Position numbers and translations under genes: made by a program | NCBI GenBank assembly: GCA_008933705.1 | Contig: WBUN01000016.1 | Coordinates: 1 to 64,000 of the forward strand | Direction: 5' to 3' | Length of the DNA stretch: 64,000 bases | DNA from: Hyphomicrobiaceae bacterium | GTDB taxonomy: Bacteria > Pseudomonadota > Alphaproteobacteria > Rhizobiales > Hyphomicrobiaceae | The notes under the pieces: generated by a model | The model's input: only the letters and a program-made list of their open reading frames with translations | The model's database searches: none | What the model was told of the DNA's origin: nothing | In this document: positions 25,801 to 32,982 of the stretch, one piece after another | How positions within the stretch are numbered: position 1 is the first letter of the stretch | Layout of the letters: each line of letters opens with the position of its first letter

Positions 25801-27094
25801 GGTGTACTTCCCGAGCCTGCTGCGCGCGCTTGGCGCCAAGATCGGATCCGACACGGAGATCTCCACCGTCACGCACATCACGCCCGACCTGCTCGAGATC
25901 GGCAGCGGCAGCTTCCTGGCCGACGCCTGCCTGGTCGGCGGCTACAGGATTCATCACGGCTTCCTCGAGCTCCGACACAACCGCATCGGCGACAAGACCT
26001 TCATCGGCAACAGCGCCCTGCTTCCCGGAGGGTCCGACATCGGCAATGATGCCTTGCTCGGGGTCCTGTCGACGCCGGCACCCGAGCAGGCACTGCCCGA
26101 CGGCCAGCGCTGGCTCGGCGCGCCGGCCTTCCCTCTGCCTCAAACACAGAACGATCTGAGCTTCAGCGACGCTCAGACGTATACGCCGAGCCCCGCTGCA
26201 CGCCGCCAGCGCGCCGTCAGCGACGCCGTACGCGTGCTGCTGCCGGGCTTCATCTCTACCGCATCGCTGGCCGCGTTCGTTGCCGCCCTCTATGTGGCGT
26301 CGCTCTACTGGCCGGTGTGGATCGTTGCTGCCGGCGTTCCGCTGCTTGCAACGGTGCTGGCGTTTGCGTCCATGGCTGCGGTGGCCGGCATCAAGCAACT
26401 CCTGATGGGCACCTTCCAGCCGACCGTGCAGCCATTGTGGTGCCGTTACGTCTGGAACAACGAGATCGTCAACGGCACCTATGAATCCGTGGCCGAGACC
26501 ATTCTTCCGCATCTCCTCGGCACCCCGTTTGCACCGATGTGCATGCGCATGATGGGCTGCAAGATCGGCAAGTGGGTCTTCCTGGAGACCACCTTCTTCT
26601 CCGAGTTCGATCTCGTGACGATCGGCGATCGGGCGGCGCTCAACCAGGGTTCCACCATTCAAACCCATCTGTTCGAGGATCGGGTGATGAAAGCCGACTA
26701 CCTCACCATCGGCGCAGGTTGCACGCTCGGCAACATGGCAGTTGTGCTCTACAGCACGGAAATGAAGAGCGGCGCCTGCCTCGGTCCGCTTTCGCTGCTC
26801 ATGAAGGGCGAGATGCTGCCCGCGGGCAGCCGCTGGTGCGGCATCCCGTCCGAGCCGATGCAGATGACTGCAGCGGCAGAGCCCGCGCGGCGCTCGCGCA
26901 CCCTTATGAAGCTGCGCTTCAGGATGGCTGGCGACGCTGTCCGGAGCTGGGCCACACAATACATGCTGACCCTCCAATCCCTCGCCAAGCCATCGGCCGC
27001 GGCAAGTACGGAGCCGGAGATGATCGGCGCCATCCACAGCCCTGCGTTCCGAGAGGAGTGGGGCGAGCACTGTCGCCGCCTCAGGGGCAAGTGA
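22880..27094 (+). CDS. Pls-like single-module NRPS: A-T domains plus three membrane-flanked beta-helix domains
   Basis: A 1404-residue membrane enzyme. Residues about 15-510 are an adenylation domain: A3 YTSGSTGRPKG (173-183), A4 FDASVEEIW (218-226), A5 NTYGPTE (305-311), A8 GRIDGQVKIRGFRVELSE and A10 Lys503. A carrier domain follows, with the pantetheine Ser561 in DLGGHSLL. Then come three blocks, each with two membrane helices (about 640-705, 873-933, 1120-1175) followed by a hexapeptide-repeat (left-handed beta-helix) domain starting near AMGAKVGSD, ALGAKIGSD and MMGCKIGKW. No condensation or thioesterase domain is present. This matches the layout of epsilon-poly-L-lysine synthetase and the TIGR02353 terminal domain. 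My manual pocket reading is DAESVGTVVK. AGGAA precedes the ATG. Confidence 0.9.
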   Translation: MAFVDVGTEHYSPSLAAREPLLLHELFEAQVARRPARTAVEALGESLSYEELDHLANQIAHWLRGRGVGPGSLVGLYQTKSCQLFASLLGILKAGAGYVPVDAKFPKDRIEGIFEDAGVRAVITEAAFARNLCLPAKIGILAVDRDAGIIAEQSREPVAGLDTSPEGVCYVIYTSGSTGRPKGVMIAHRNAIAFVKTLKTVYKVMPQDRIYQGFSVAFDASVEEIWAAFSLGATLVVAPEDVSRSPLDVAAFLTANQITYFSTVPTFLSLIDGDLPTVRLLVLGGEACMPELVVRWASPERRLLNTYGPTEATVVATWAECRPGEAVTIGRALPGYQAYVLDGNLEPVGPGAEGELFIGGAGVALGYLNRPELTAECFIDNPFSFANPGDRLYRTHDLVRLTHEGTLQFLGRIDGQVKIRGFRVELSEIESVLIEYPSVRAAAVRVVDGGGLPELAAYVVVDPNVGTLDRLGVAEMLRCRLPEYMLPKYLDILECLPALTSGKVDRKQLPEPVSLLKGIDREYVAPATDMERVTADAWEKCFRTSPISVEDDFFLDLGGHSLLAAQVITELRAKLDTSRLCVRDIYKHRTVRALAARLQEMDLRAGVAPAAQTDAAKAPSAGEAAFASVPAWERWLCVALQGISVAFIYGLVAAPVAYAVLMTTAVMSDSIDLGTALWISTGVGFSYWPALLLLSIAVKWLVIGRYRPGRYPVWSLYYFRWWFVNRFQALSWSHMFVGTPLMSLYYRAMGAKVGSDVTICTPICSAFDMVSIGDRSSIGAETHITGYHVEAGMLLVGEIEIGRDCFIGMHCSLGVNTRMGDWARLDDMSVLGDGARMAAGESRRGSPTMPAEVAVPAIDMRRARARRPVLYGAIHLGLIYLMGYFLILSGAPAVILIAAALVKGGPLWGIAAAFAAMPLSVLWYALLLVTVKRIFIGRIEPGLYPVESTAYLRHWFLDYLLNNTRSLLMPVYATVYFPSLLRALGAKIGSDTEISTVTHITPDLLEIGSGSFLADACLVGGYRIHHGFLELRHNRIGDKTFIGNSALLPGGSDIGNDALLGVLSTPAPEQALPDGQRWLGAPAFPLPQTQNDLSFSDAQTYTPSPAARRQRAVSDAVRVLLPGFISTASLAAFVAALYVASLYWPVWIVAAGVPLLATVLAFASMAAVAGIKQLLMGTFQPTVQPLWCRYVWNNEIVNGTYESVAETILPHLLGTPFAPMCMRMMGCKIGKWVFLETTFFSEFDLVTIGDRAALNQGSTIQTHLFEDRVMKADYLTIGAGCTLGNMAVVLYSTEMKSGACLGPLSLLMKGEMLPAGSRWCGIPSEPMQMTAAAEPARRSRTLMKLRFRMAGDAVRSWATQYMLTLQSLAKPSAAASTEPEMIGAIHSPAFREEWGEHCRRLRGK

Positions 27095-27105
27095 GCAACA
27101 ACAGC

Positions 27106-27133
27106 AAGGCCCGCGAAGCGTTTCGCGGGCCTT
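27106..27133 (+). terminator. 12-bp stem hairpin after the synthetase gene
   Basis: AAGGCCCGCGAA, a 4-base loop, then TTCGCGGGCCTT. It begins 12 bases after the stop codon. There is no T-run, so it may act as a weak or Rho-assisted terminator. It also lies past the end of the convergent porin gene at 27186. Confidence 0.7.
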
Positions 27134-27185
27134 GTGGTGCCGACCCCGTCGCGAGGCCAGCCGATCCTGGGAACTCTGAGGCGTA

Positions 27186-28034
27186 TCAGTTCTCGAAGGT
27201 GATGCGGGCGACAACGCGGCCGTCACAGCGGTCGCGGCAGCTGCCACCCACGGCCGCGCTCGGCACGTCGAACGTGTCGTAGTAGCGGATATCGAATTCG
27301 AAATAGTCCTTGAAGAGGAACGAGAAGCCGGCGTTCCAATAGTGATAGTCGATGCCGCCCTTGGACTCCTCGCCGTAGCTGGAGCCCAGCATGGCGCTGA
27401 ACGACGGCGAGATCTCGCCGAATGTTCCGAGCTTCTTCGACAGCCCGCTCTCCAACACCCAGTTGCGGCCAGTGCCGCCCTGATAGTCGGGCGAGTAGTA
27501 CACCTTCGACTCCAAGGTCAAAGACGGCATGATCTCGCGCTTAAAGCCGAGCATGACCTCGAAGTAGTCGAGATCGTTGACCCTGGGGGTGATGACGTAG
27601 TTCGACACGCCGAACGCGCCGGGATAGGCATAATAGATGGCGCGCACGTCAACCTCGCCGCCGAGGAGCTTGTGCTTGATACCGGCATAGGTAACGACCT
27701 CGACGTCGGCCGCGTCGTGCCAGCGGCCAAGCGTATCCTGCTCACGTCCAAAGTCGACGTTCGTCGCCCAGACGCCAACATAGAAATGCCGCCAGGTCAT
27801 GTCGATTCCGCCCTGGAGCGCCGACTTCTCGCGCGTCTGCGTGAAGCCGCGGAAGCGGTAATCGGTTGTATATGTGGCGTTGACCGAGAACTGCGGCCCT
27901 CCGTCGGACACCTCCACGGGTCTCGTGTTCTTCTGCATGCCGTCGGCGAAGGATGAAGTCGCGCCGAACGTCATTGCGGTCGTTGCTGCAGCGACCGCCG
28001 CTGCTGCAATCAAAGCGCCCCGCCCATATCGCAT
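27186..28034 (-). CDS. TorF-family putative outer-membrane porin
   Basis: A 282-residue protein with a signal peptide (MRYGRGALIAAAAVAAATTA, cleavage near SFADG). The mature part alternates in beta-strand fashion and has the family signature NATYTTDYRFRGFTQTREKS, then ALQGGIDMTWRHFYVGVWAT and a C-terminal aromatic strand. GAGGAG lies 10 bases before the ATG at 28034. Proteins of this family (Gcw_chp/TorF) are outer-membrane barrels of unknown cargo. It ends convergently with the synthetase gene; any role in exporting its product is speculation. Confidence 0.8.
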   Translation of the reverse strand: MRYGRGALIAAAAVAAATTAMTFGATSSFADGMQKNTRPVEVSDGGPQFSVNATYTTDYRFRGFTQTREKSALQGGIDMTWRHFYVGVWATNVDFGREQDTLGRWHDAADVEVVTYAGIKHKLLGGEVDVRAIYYAYPGAFGVSNYVITPRVNDLDYFEVMLGFKREIMPSLTLESKVYYSPDYQGGTGRNWVLESGLSKKLGTFGEISPSFSAMLGSSYGEESKGGIDYHYWNAGFSFLFKDYFEFDIRYYDTFDVPSAAVGGSCRDRCDGRVVARITFEN

Positions 28035-28483
28035 GTGTGTAGACTCCTCAATCTGAGGCTGCACCGTATTGACGTGCGCCTCCGCAATCGCCCCAGGTCA
28101 CATGAATACGTGGTACGCCCCGTAGCTTCTCAAGCGCCGCGACACTGAGTTGATTCGCGCCCACCCGCAAACAGGAGACAGCGCGAGATCCTCTGTCGTG
28201 CATCTTTCTGTGAATGCTGTGGCCCGAACACCATGACTGCTTCCTCCACAGCGGATGCAGCGCATCTTTCAGGCCACAGACGGACCCCAAAATTCGTCAA
28301 TCCATGCAAAAGCCGGAATCGAAATGCGTTGACGCACTCGACGGGCGCCCCGAATCACAATCTTACATACGACAGTAGTCTTCCAGTCATCGCGTACTCG
28401 GTGCGCGCGCCCTCAAACGAGCCGGCGCGAGCTGGCGGCATCCTGCTGAGGGGTGTCCTATTAACTGTTGCAGAGGGGATAAA
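28035..28483. other. divergent intergenic region between two outer-membrane barrel genes
   Basis: About 450 bases with no supported gene. It should contain promoters for both barrels and any shared regulator site. A possible -35 TTGACG lies near 28330 without a convincing -10. Nothing else recognised. Confidence 0.35.
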
Positions 28484-29251
28484 ATGCTGAAGCAAATTGC
28501 GGCAACGACTGTGGTTGGGCTGGCGGTCGTCGCTGGCGGCCCAGCACTTGCGGATGGAATGCCTCGCGGATCGCTCAAGGATGCGCCCGTCTGCTGCGCA
28601 ATGCCGAGCTGGAGCGGTTTCTATATCGGCGCGGGCATCGGCTACGGACACCTCGTCACCGAGAACAACTACTATGAGCCGAGCGCCACGATCAGCTCGT
28701 CGAGCTGGAAGGGCGAAGGCGGCGCCGGCGGCCTTGGCAGCGTCGTGCTCGGCTTCGACCGGCAGTTCCGCGAGAAATATGTCGCCGGACTTTTCGTCGA
28801 GTACGACTGGTCCAGCGTCGAGATCAGCTACACCAACAACACGCTGACGAGCGAGGAGACCTTCAGGCTGGAGCGCTCGCTGAACGTCGGCGCCCGTGCC
28901 GGTTTCCTTCTGACCCCCAGCACGTTGCTCTACGCCACGGCCGGCTATAGCTGGGCGAAAGGCAAGAGCGACAGGTATTTCGACATCGATCCCGCGGGCC
29001 CCAGCTACTACTCGGGCGTCACCTCGGTCAATTTCAACGGTCCGTTCGTGGGGCTGGGCATGGAGACTCAGCTCGGCCGCAACCTCGCGCTGCACGGCGA
29101 GGTGCGCTACACCATGTTCGGCGAGGAGGTCACCAACTACCAGCCGGGCATCCTCACCGACAAGACCGAGGCTGACCTGCTCTCGGCCCGTCTCGTCCTC
29201 AGCTACAAGTTCCACCGCGACGAGCCGGTTCATCACATTCCCATCAAGTAG
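28484..29251 (+). CDS. outer-membrane beta-barrel protein (Omp25/31-like)
   Basis: A 255-residue protein with a signal peptide (MLKQIAATTVVGLAVVAGGP, then ALAD). The mature part is an eight-stranded barrel of the alphaproteobacterial Omp25/OmpA-like type: WSGFYIGAGIGYG, VVLGFDRQF, YVAGLFVEYDWSS, LNVGARAGFLLTPSTLLYAT, AGYSWAK and a C-terminal LVLSYKF strand. GAGGGG lies about 7 bases before the ATG. A strong hairpin follows the gene. Such proteins stabilise the outer membrane; the specific role is unknown. Confidence 0.82.
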   Translation: MLKQIAATTVVGLAVVAGGPALADGMPRGSLKDAPVCCAMPSWSGFYIGAGIGYGHLVTENNYYEPSATISSSSWKGEGGAGGLGSVVLGFDRQFREKYVAGLFVEYDWSSVEISYTNNTLTSEETFRLERSLNVGARAGFLLTPSTLLYATAGYSWAKGKSDRYFDIDPAGPSYYSGVTSVNFNGPFVGLGMETQLGRNLALHGEVRYTMFGEEVTNYQPGILTDKTEADLLSARLVLSYKFHRDEPVHHIPIK

Positions 29252-29279
29252 GCCGAACAGCCCGCTGGTGTCGCCTGCC

Positions 29280-29309
29280 GAGGCCTCCGCGGAAACCCGC
29301 GGGGGCCTC
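29280..29309 (+). terminator. hairpin terminator after the Omp-like gene
   Basis: GAGGCC-T-CCGCGG, a short AAA-containing loop, then CCGCGG-G-GGCCTC, starting 29 bases after the stop. Very stable; no T-run follows. Confidence 0.65.
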
Positions 29310-29418
29310 TGGCGTATGGGGCCGGAAATGTCTCAGGGTGGCGGGATGCGGCCGATCCCGCGGATGGCGCCATCGGCGCCCGCCGTGACAAGGCGCCGCC
29401 GGCCGGCGTGCCATGTCC

Positions 29419-29889
29419 TCATGCTCCGCGGGTTGCCAGGGCGCCGGACCACTTCTCGCCCCAGTCATGGCCGAGCAGGTCGACGATGCTCCCGTCCTTC
29501 TCGTAGAACTTGTTGGGGATCTGGAACACGGCGATCATCAGCCCGCCGTCCGGCGCCCAGGCCACATGCCGGCTGCCTGCGGGCCGCCAGATGAAATCGC
29601 CGGGTCCCGCCGCAACACCGGCGTCCGGCCCCTCCTTGTCGACCAGGCGGCCCTCGAGCATGTAGGTCTGCTCGATCAGCACGTGCTCGTGGTCGGGAAG
29701 GACCGCACCTGGGTCCATCTTCATCAGCACGGTGGCGAGGCCGGTGGCCTTATCGAGCAGCAGCGTCTTTACGTAGCAGCCCGGGTACCTGATCGGTTCC
29801 CATGGGAGGTCATCGACGTGCACCAGACGCGAGGCCAGCGGACCGAGCCTGGCATGGTTCTTTGCGTTCGGCGTGAAGGCGGTCGTCAC
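29419..29889 (-). CDS. ChrR-like cupin-domain protein
   Basis: A 156-residue single cupin. The metal-binding pattern is visible as DPGAVLPDHEHVLIEQTYML (two His and Glu) and the second cupin motif as GDFIWRPAGSRHVAWAP (His). It resembles the C-terminal cupin of ChrR anti-sigma factors but lacks the N-terminal zinc domain, so it is a stand-alone cupin, perhaps an enzyme. The start is a GTG at 29889 with GGAGGAG 6 bases upstream; the frame extends to 30012 without such a site. Confidence 0.82.
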   Translation of the reverse strand: MTTAFTPNAKNHARLGPLASRLVHVDDLPWEPIRYPGCYVKTLLLDKATGLATVLMKMDPGAVLPDHEHVLIEQTYMLEGRLVDKEGPDAGVAAGPGDFIWRPAGSRHVAWAPDGGLMIAVFQIPNKFYEKDGSIVDLLGHDWGEKWSGALATRGA

Positions 29890-30073
29890 GGTCTCCTCCT
29901 CACAGCCAGAGTTGACGTACGCGGTCTCGCCCGAGTTCAGCACGGAGCGCTGTACTTGGCGAGAGGCAGGCCGTGTTGCCGTAAGGCAGGATCTGGAGAG
30001 GCCGCCGGGCACAGGTGCGCGCTGGCGCCACGGGTTCCGGGCGCATGGCGGGAAGACGCGGCTGGGGAGCCGT

Positions 30074-30160
30074 TGGTGCGGTCGAGAGGACTCGAACCTC
30101 CACGCCTTGCGGCGCTACCACCTCAAGGTAGTGCGTCTACCAATTCCGCCACGACCGCAC
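30074..30160 (-). tRNA. tRNA-Leu(GAG)
   Basis: 87 bases including an encoded CCA. Acceptor GTGCGGT pairs with ACCGCAC; the anticodon stem CTACC/GGTAG encloses the loop TTGAGGT with anticodon GAG; a long variable arm (GCGCCGCAAGGCGT) marks a class II tRNA; the T-arm is GAGGTTCGAGTCCTC. It reads CUC/CUU Leu codons. Confidence 0.97.
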
Positions 30161-30431
30161 GTCAGGGGATGGTCAATGCCCGCCTCTGTTAGCAAACGCA
30201 GGCCGGGGAAACAAGCGGGGCGGCAAAAGGCCGGCGCGGCCTACAAAATTGCCTGTGAGCCGGCTCGCACCGAGCCATCGCGCGCCGCATTCGGGAGCCT
30301 TGCCGGCCGCTCCCGCGCGCGCCATATCGGTACGTAGAGACAATGGAAGTTGCAGGGCCGCCAGCGCCGGCCCGAGAAGGACGTCACCGCCCCGCACGGC
30401 GGACGACCGACAGACTGGGCTGCCGCCGACC

Positions 30432-31148
30432 ATGAACACCCCCCTTCCCCCCGTTGAATGGATCAGCACGCCGGGCCTCGTGCCCTACGAGGCGGCGTGC
30501 GCGTTCATGGCCGAGCGTGTCGACGCCATTGCCGCAGGAACCGCGGCCGAGCTCATATGGCTCATCGAGCATCCTCCACTCTACACGGCAGGCACGAGCG
30601 CCAAGACGGCGGACCTTCTCGAGCCCGGGCGCTTCCCCGTGCACGCAACGGGACGCGGCGGGCAATACACCTACCATGGTCCCGGCCAGCGGGTCGGCTA
30701 CGTCATGCTCGACGTCAAGCGCCGCTTCGGCGACGTGCGCGCCTACGTCGGCGCCCTCGAGGCGTGGATCATCGAGACGCTCGCGGACCTCGGCATCGAG
30801 GCCGGCACCGTGCCGGGCCGTGTCGGCGTATGGGTGGCAAGGAGCGGCAACGGTCGGGACACCCGGGACAAGATCGCCGCCATCGGCGTGCGTCTGCGCC
30901 GCTGGGTCAGCTCCCATGGCTTCAGCCTCAACGTCGCTCCCGACCTTGCGCATTTCAGCGGCATCGTGCCGTGCGGCATCCACGACGACGGCGTCACCAG
31001 CCTCGCCGACCTCGGATCGGCGGCCGGCCTTGCGGACGTCGACAAGGCGTTGCGGGCGGTGTTCGAGCGCCGCTTCGGCACCACCCGTGACGGCGACGCC
31101 CGCGGGCTGCCGCCGCTCCTCGGCGCGCATCAGCTCGTATCCGGCTGA
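30432..31148 (+). CDS. lipB: octanoyltransferase LipB
   Basis: A 238-residue enzyme that moves octanoyl from acyl-carrier protein to lipoyl domains, the first step of lipoate synthesis. Signatures: [34 protein letters not shown] (family pattern RGGxxTYHGPGQ), VGVWV, then [20 protein letters not shown] (catalytic Lys) and [17 protein letters not shown] (catalytic Cys). Start at the ATG at 30432; the frame opens further upstream but this start gives the family length. Lies divergently beside tRNA-Leu. Confidence 0.96.
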   Translation: MNTPLPPVEWISTPGLVPYEAACAFMAERVDAIAAGTAAELIWLIEHPPLYTAGTSAKTADLLEPGRFPVHATGRGGQYTYHGPGQRVGYVMLDVKRRFGDVRAYVGALEAWIIETLADLGIEAGTVPGRVGVWVARSGNGRDTRDKIAAIGVRLRRWVSSHGFSLNVAPDLAHFSGIVPCGIHDDGVTSLADLGSAAGLADVDKALRAVFERRFGTTRDGDARGLPPLLGAHQLVSG

Positions 31149-31214
31149 TACGAAAGGCGCGCCGCACCACCCCTTCCACCGGGCGGCGGGCGCGCTAGAC
31201 ACTCAAAAAGGCCC

Positions 31215-31568
31215 CTACTGCTTGCTGTGCGGCTTGGCACCGTCCGCCGGGAGCTGCGCTGCAGCAGCATCGGGCCCGTCGTAATAGAGGCTACCATCCT
31301 CTATCGAAACGACGTCGTCGGCTTCGAGCTGGTACTCGTCATCCTCGGCGTCGTTGAGACGGATGGTGCAACCTTTGGCGCAGATGCCTTTGAGTGCTTG
31401 AGAGGGCTTGAGGAGGTGGTCCGCCTTCGTGTCGCCCTCGATGACCGTCACCTTGTGATCGTGCTCATCGCGATTGGTGATCGACACCGCGTGGGCTGCG
31501 GTGCTGCTCGACAGGAGCCAGATCACGCCAACCGCACGCATCAAATGCATCATTCCGGCCAAACGCAA
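31215..31568 (-). CDS. small acidic secreted protein, hypothetical
   Basis: A 117-residue protein with a signal peptide (MMHLMRAVGVIWLLSSSTAA, then HAVS). The mature part is acidic with a Cys pair in KGICAKGCTIRL and a DAEDDEYQLEADDVVSIEDG stretch. The start is a TTG at 31568 because AGGAGG lies 7 bases upstream; the ATGs at 31553/31550 are alternatives. It follows the 23-residue Lys/Ala peptide gene by 19 bases, so the two are probably co-transcribed. Family not recognised; binding of cations or cationic peptides is a possible inference from charge. Confidence 0.65.
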   Translation of the reverse strand: MRLAGMMHLMRAVGVIWLLSSSTAAHAVSITNRDEHDHKVTVIEGDTKADHLLKPSQALKGICAKGCTIRLNDAEDDEYQLEADDVVSIEDGSLYYDGPDAAAAQLPADGAKPHSKQ

Positions 31569-31587
31569 AGATGCACCTCCTACCGCC

Positions 31588-31659
31588 TCACTTCTTCTTC
31601 TTCTTCGCCGCCGCTTTCTTCTTCGCAGGGGCTTTCTTCGCTGCCTTCTTCGCCTTCAT
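31588..31659 (-). CDS. 23-residue Lys/Ala-rich peptide (histone H1-like)
   Basis: Encodes 13 Lys, 8 Ala, 1 Pro and the initiator Met, starting MKAKKAAKKAPAKKKAAA and ending in five Lys. GGAAGGA lies about 8 bases before the ATG. The composition copies the KKAxKKAPAKK repeats of histone H1-like tails in bacteria, but here no folded domain is attached. It could bind DNA or RNA, or buffer an acidic partner such as the next gene's product. Short low-complexity frames can arise by chance; the ribosome site and the operon position argue for a real gene. Confidence 0.5.
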   Translation of the reverse strand: MKAKKAAKKAPAKKKAAAKKKKK

Positions 31660-31756
31660 CGTTCTTGTCCTTCCAGTAAGCCACCCGAATCGTGTCCGGG
31701 CAGTGTCAATGTGGAAATTTTCGGACAGATGCGCAAACGGATTTTTCCGCTGGCGG

Positions 31757-31775
31757 CTATCGATACTTTCGATAG
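31757..31775. promoter_or_regulatory. 7-bp inverted repeat, candidate LysR operator
   Basis: CTATCGA-TACTT-TCGATAG, 37 bases before the LysR start and about 100 bases upstream of the divergent peptide gene. It contains the T-N11-A pattern favoured by LysR proteins and is followed by a second GATACTTTTCGA copy (31774-31785), giving a direct repeat as well. Confidence 0.55.
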
Positions 31776-31812
31776 ATACTTTTCGACACCCAACACGAGC
31801 TGAAGCCCGCAC

Positions 31813-32661
31813 ATGGACATCGCACTCGCGCGCACGTTCTTGATGGTCGCAGAGACAGGAAGCTTCATCGACGCTGCACGCAAGATGAACGTTACGCAGT
31901 CGACCGTGAGCGCGCGCATCAAGGTGCTGGAGGAACTGTTCGGACGACCCTTGTTCGAGCGTTCCAAGTACGGCGCCGCGCTGACCGCTGCCGGCGAGCA
32001 GTTCCAGAAGCATGCGCTGGCCCTGGTGCGGGTGTGGCAGCATGCGCAGCTTGAGGTGGGGCTGTCGGGCCCCTATCGGGATCACCTTGCCGTCGGCGGT
32101 CACGCCACGCTTTGGGATGGATTCCTGCTCAAATGGATCTCCTGGCTGCGCGATAATGTCCCGGACATCGCCATTTCGGCCAGCGCCAGCGTCTCGGCGG
32201 TGATGATCCAGCGCCTGCTTGAGGGTACGCTCGACCTCGCCATCATGTACCGCCCGGGCCAGCCGCCGGGCCTCACCATCGAGCACCTGTTCGACGAGGA
32301 ATTCGTGCTGGTGACCGGCGTACGCGCCCGCAGCCGGCGGCAGCCGAGCAACTACGTGTTCGTCGATTGGGGCCCCGACTTCCAGGCCGAGCACGCCGCC
32401 GCCTTCCCCAAGCTCACCAACACCGGCGTCAATCTCGATCTTGGCTCCCTTGGCCTCGACTATCTGCTCGCCAACGAAGCGTCGGGCTATTTTCCGCTCC
32501 GCCTCGTCAAGCATCACGTCAAGCGCCGCCGCCTGCGTATCCCGGCCCGGGCCCGCAAGTTCAGCTATCCCGTCTACATGGTCTATCCCGAGGCGCGGGA
32601 CGAGGAGGCCTTCGAGCCGATCCTGGAAGGCCTGCGCAGGGCGGCAGAACGATTGGGATGA
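31813..32661 (+). CDS. LysR-family transcriptional regulator
   Basis: A 282-residue regulator. N-terminal winged helix (about 1-60; MVAETGSFIDAARKMNVTQS, then TVSARIKVLEELFGRPLFER) and a periplasmic-binding-like effector domain (about 90-280; LAVGGHATLWDGFLLKWISW, LLEGTLDLAIMY). Family members bind upstream of their own gene and a divergent target, here possibly the Lys/Ala peptide and acidic protein genes. A palindrome lies in the shared promoter region. Effector unknown. Convergent with the acylphosphatase gene, 9 bases apart. Confidence 0.92.
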   Translation: MDIALARTFLMVAETGSFIDAARKMNVTQSTVSARIKVLEELFGRPLFERSKYGAALTAAGEQFQKHALALVRVWQHAQLEVGLSGPYRDHLAVGGHATLWDGFLLKWISWLRDNVPDIAISASASVSAVMIQRLLEGTLDLAIMYRPGQPPGLTIEHLFDEEFVLVTGVRARSRRQPSNYVFVDWGPDFQAEHAAAFPKLTNTGVNLDLGSLGLDYLLANEASGYFPLRLVKHHVKRRRLRIPARARKFSYPVYMVYPEARDEEAFEPILEGLRRAAERLG

Positions 32662-32670
32662 CGGGCGGTC

Positions 32671-32973
32671 TTACACCGTCGGCCGCACCTCGAAGCTGCC
32701 GGCGGCCGGCGGATCGGCTTCGTCGAGGACCTTCACGAAGTCGACGCGCGCCGACGGCGGGCCGTCGCGGCAGCGCTCCAGCATCTCGTCAACGTCGTCG
32801 GCCGCGCCGGAGAACACGGCCTCCACGCCGCCATCACGACGATTGCGCACCCAGCCGGCAAGCCCGAGCTCGGTGGCGACGCGCTCTGTCCAGTAGCGGA
32901 ACCCCACGCCCTGCACGCGCCCTTCGATGCGAACACGCACCGTGCGGCGATCGGACGTTGAGCTGCTGCTCAT
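32671..32973 (-). CDS. acyP: acylphosphatase
   Basis: A 100-residue enzyme hydrolysing acyl-phosphates. The phosphate loop with catalytic Arg is [16 protein letters not shown] and the Asn motif is [17 protein letters not shown], both canonical. Length fits. It starts 9 bases after the gamma-glutamyltransferase stop on the same strand, so the two are co-transcribed. Confidence 0.95.
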   Translation of the reverse strand: MSSSSTSDRRTVRVRIEGRVQGVGFRYWTERVATELGLAGWVRNRRDGGVEAVFSGAADDVDEMLERCRDGPPSARVDFVKVLDEADPPAAGSFEVRPTV

Positions 32974-32982
32974 GCCCGCTTC

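Noticed and set aside
25076-27247. 723-codon leftward frame opposite the synthetase gene
   Set aside because: Antisense to a well-supported gene; high GC keeps the frame open.
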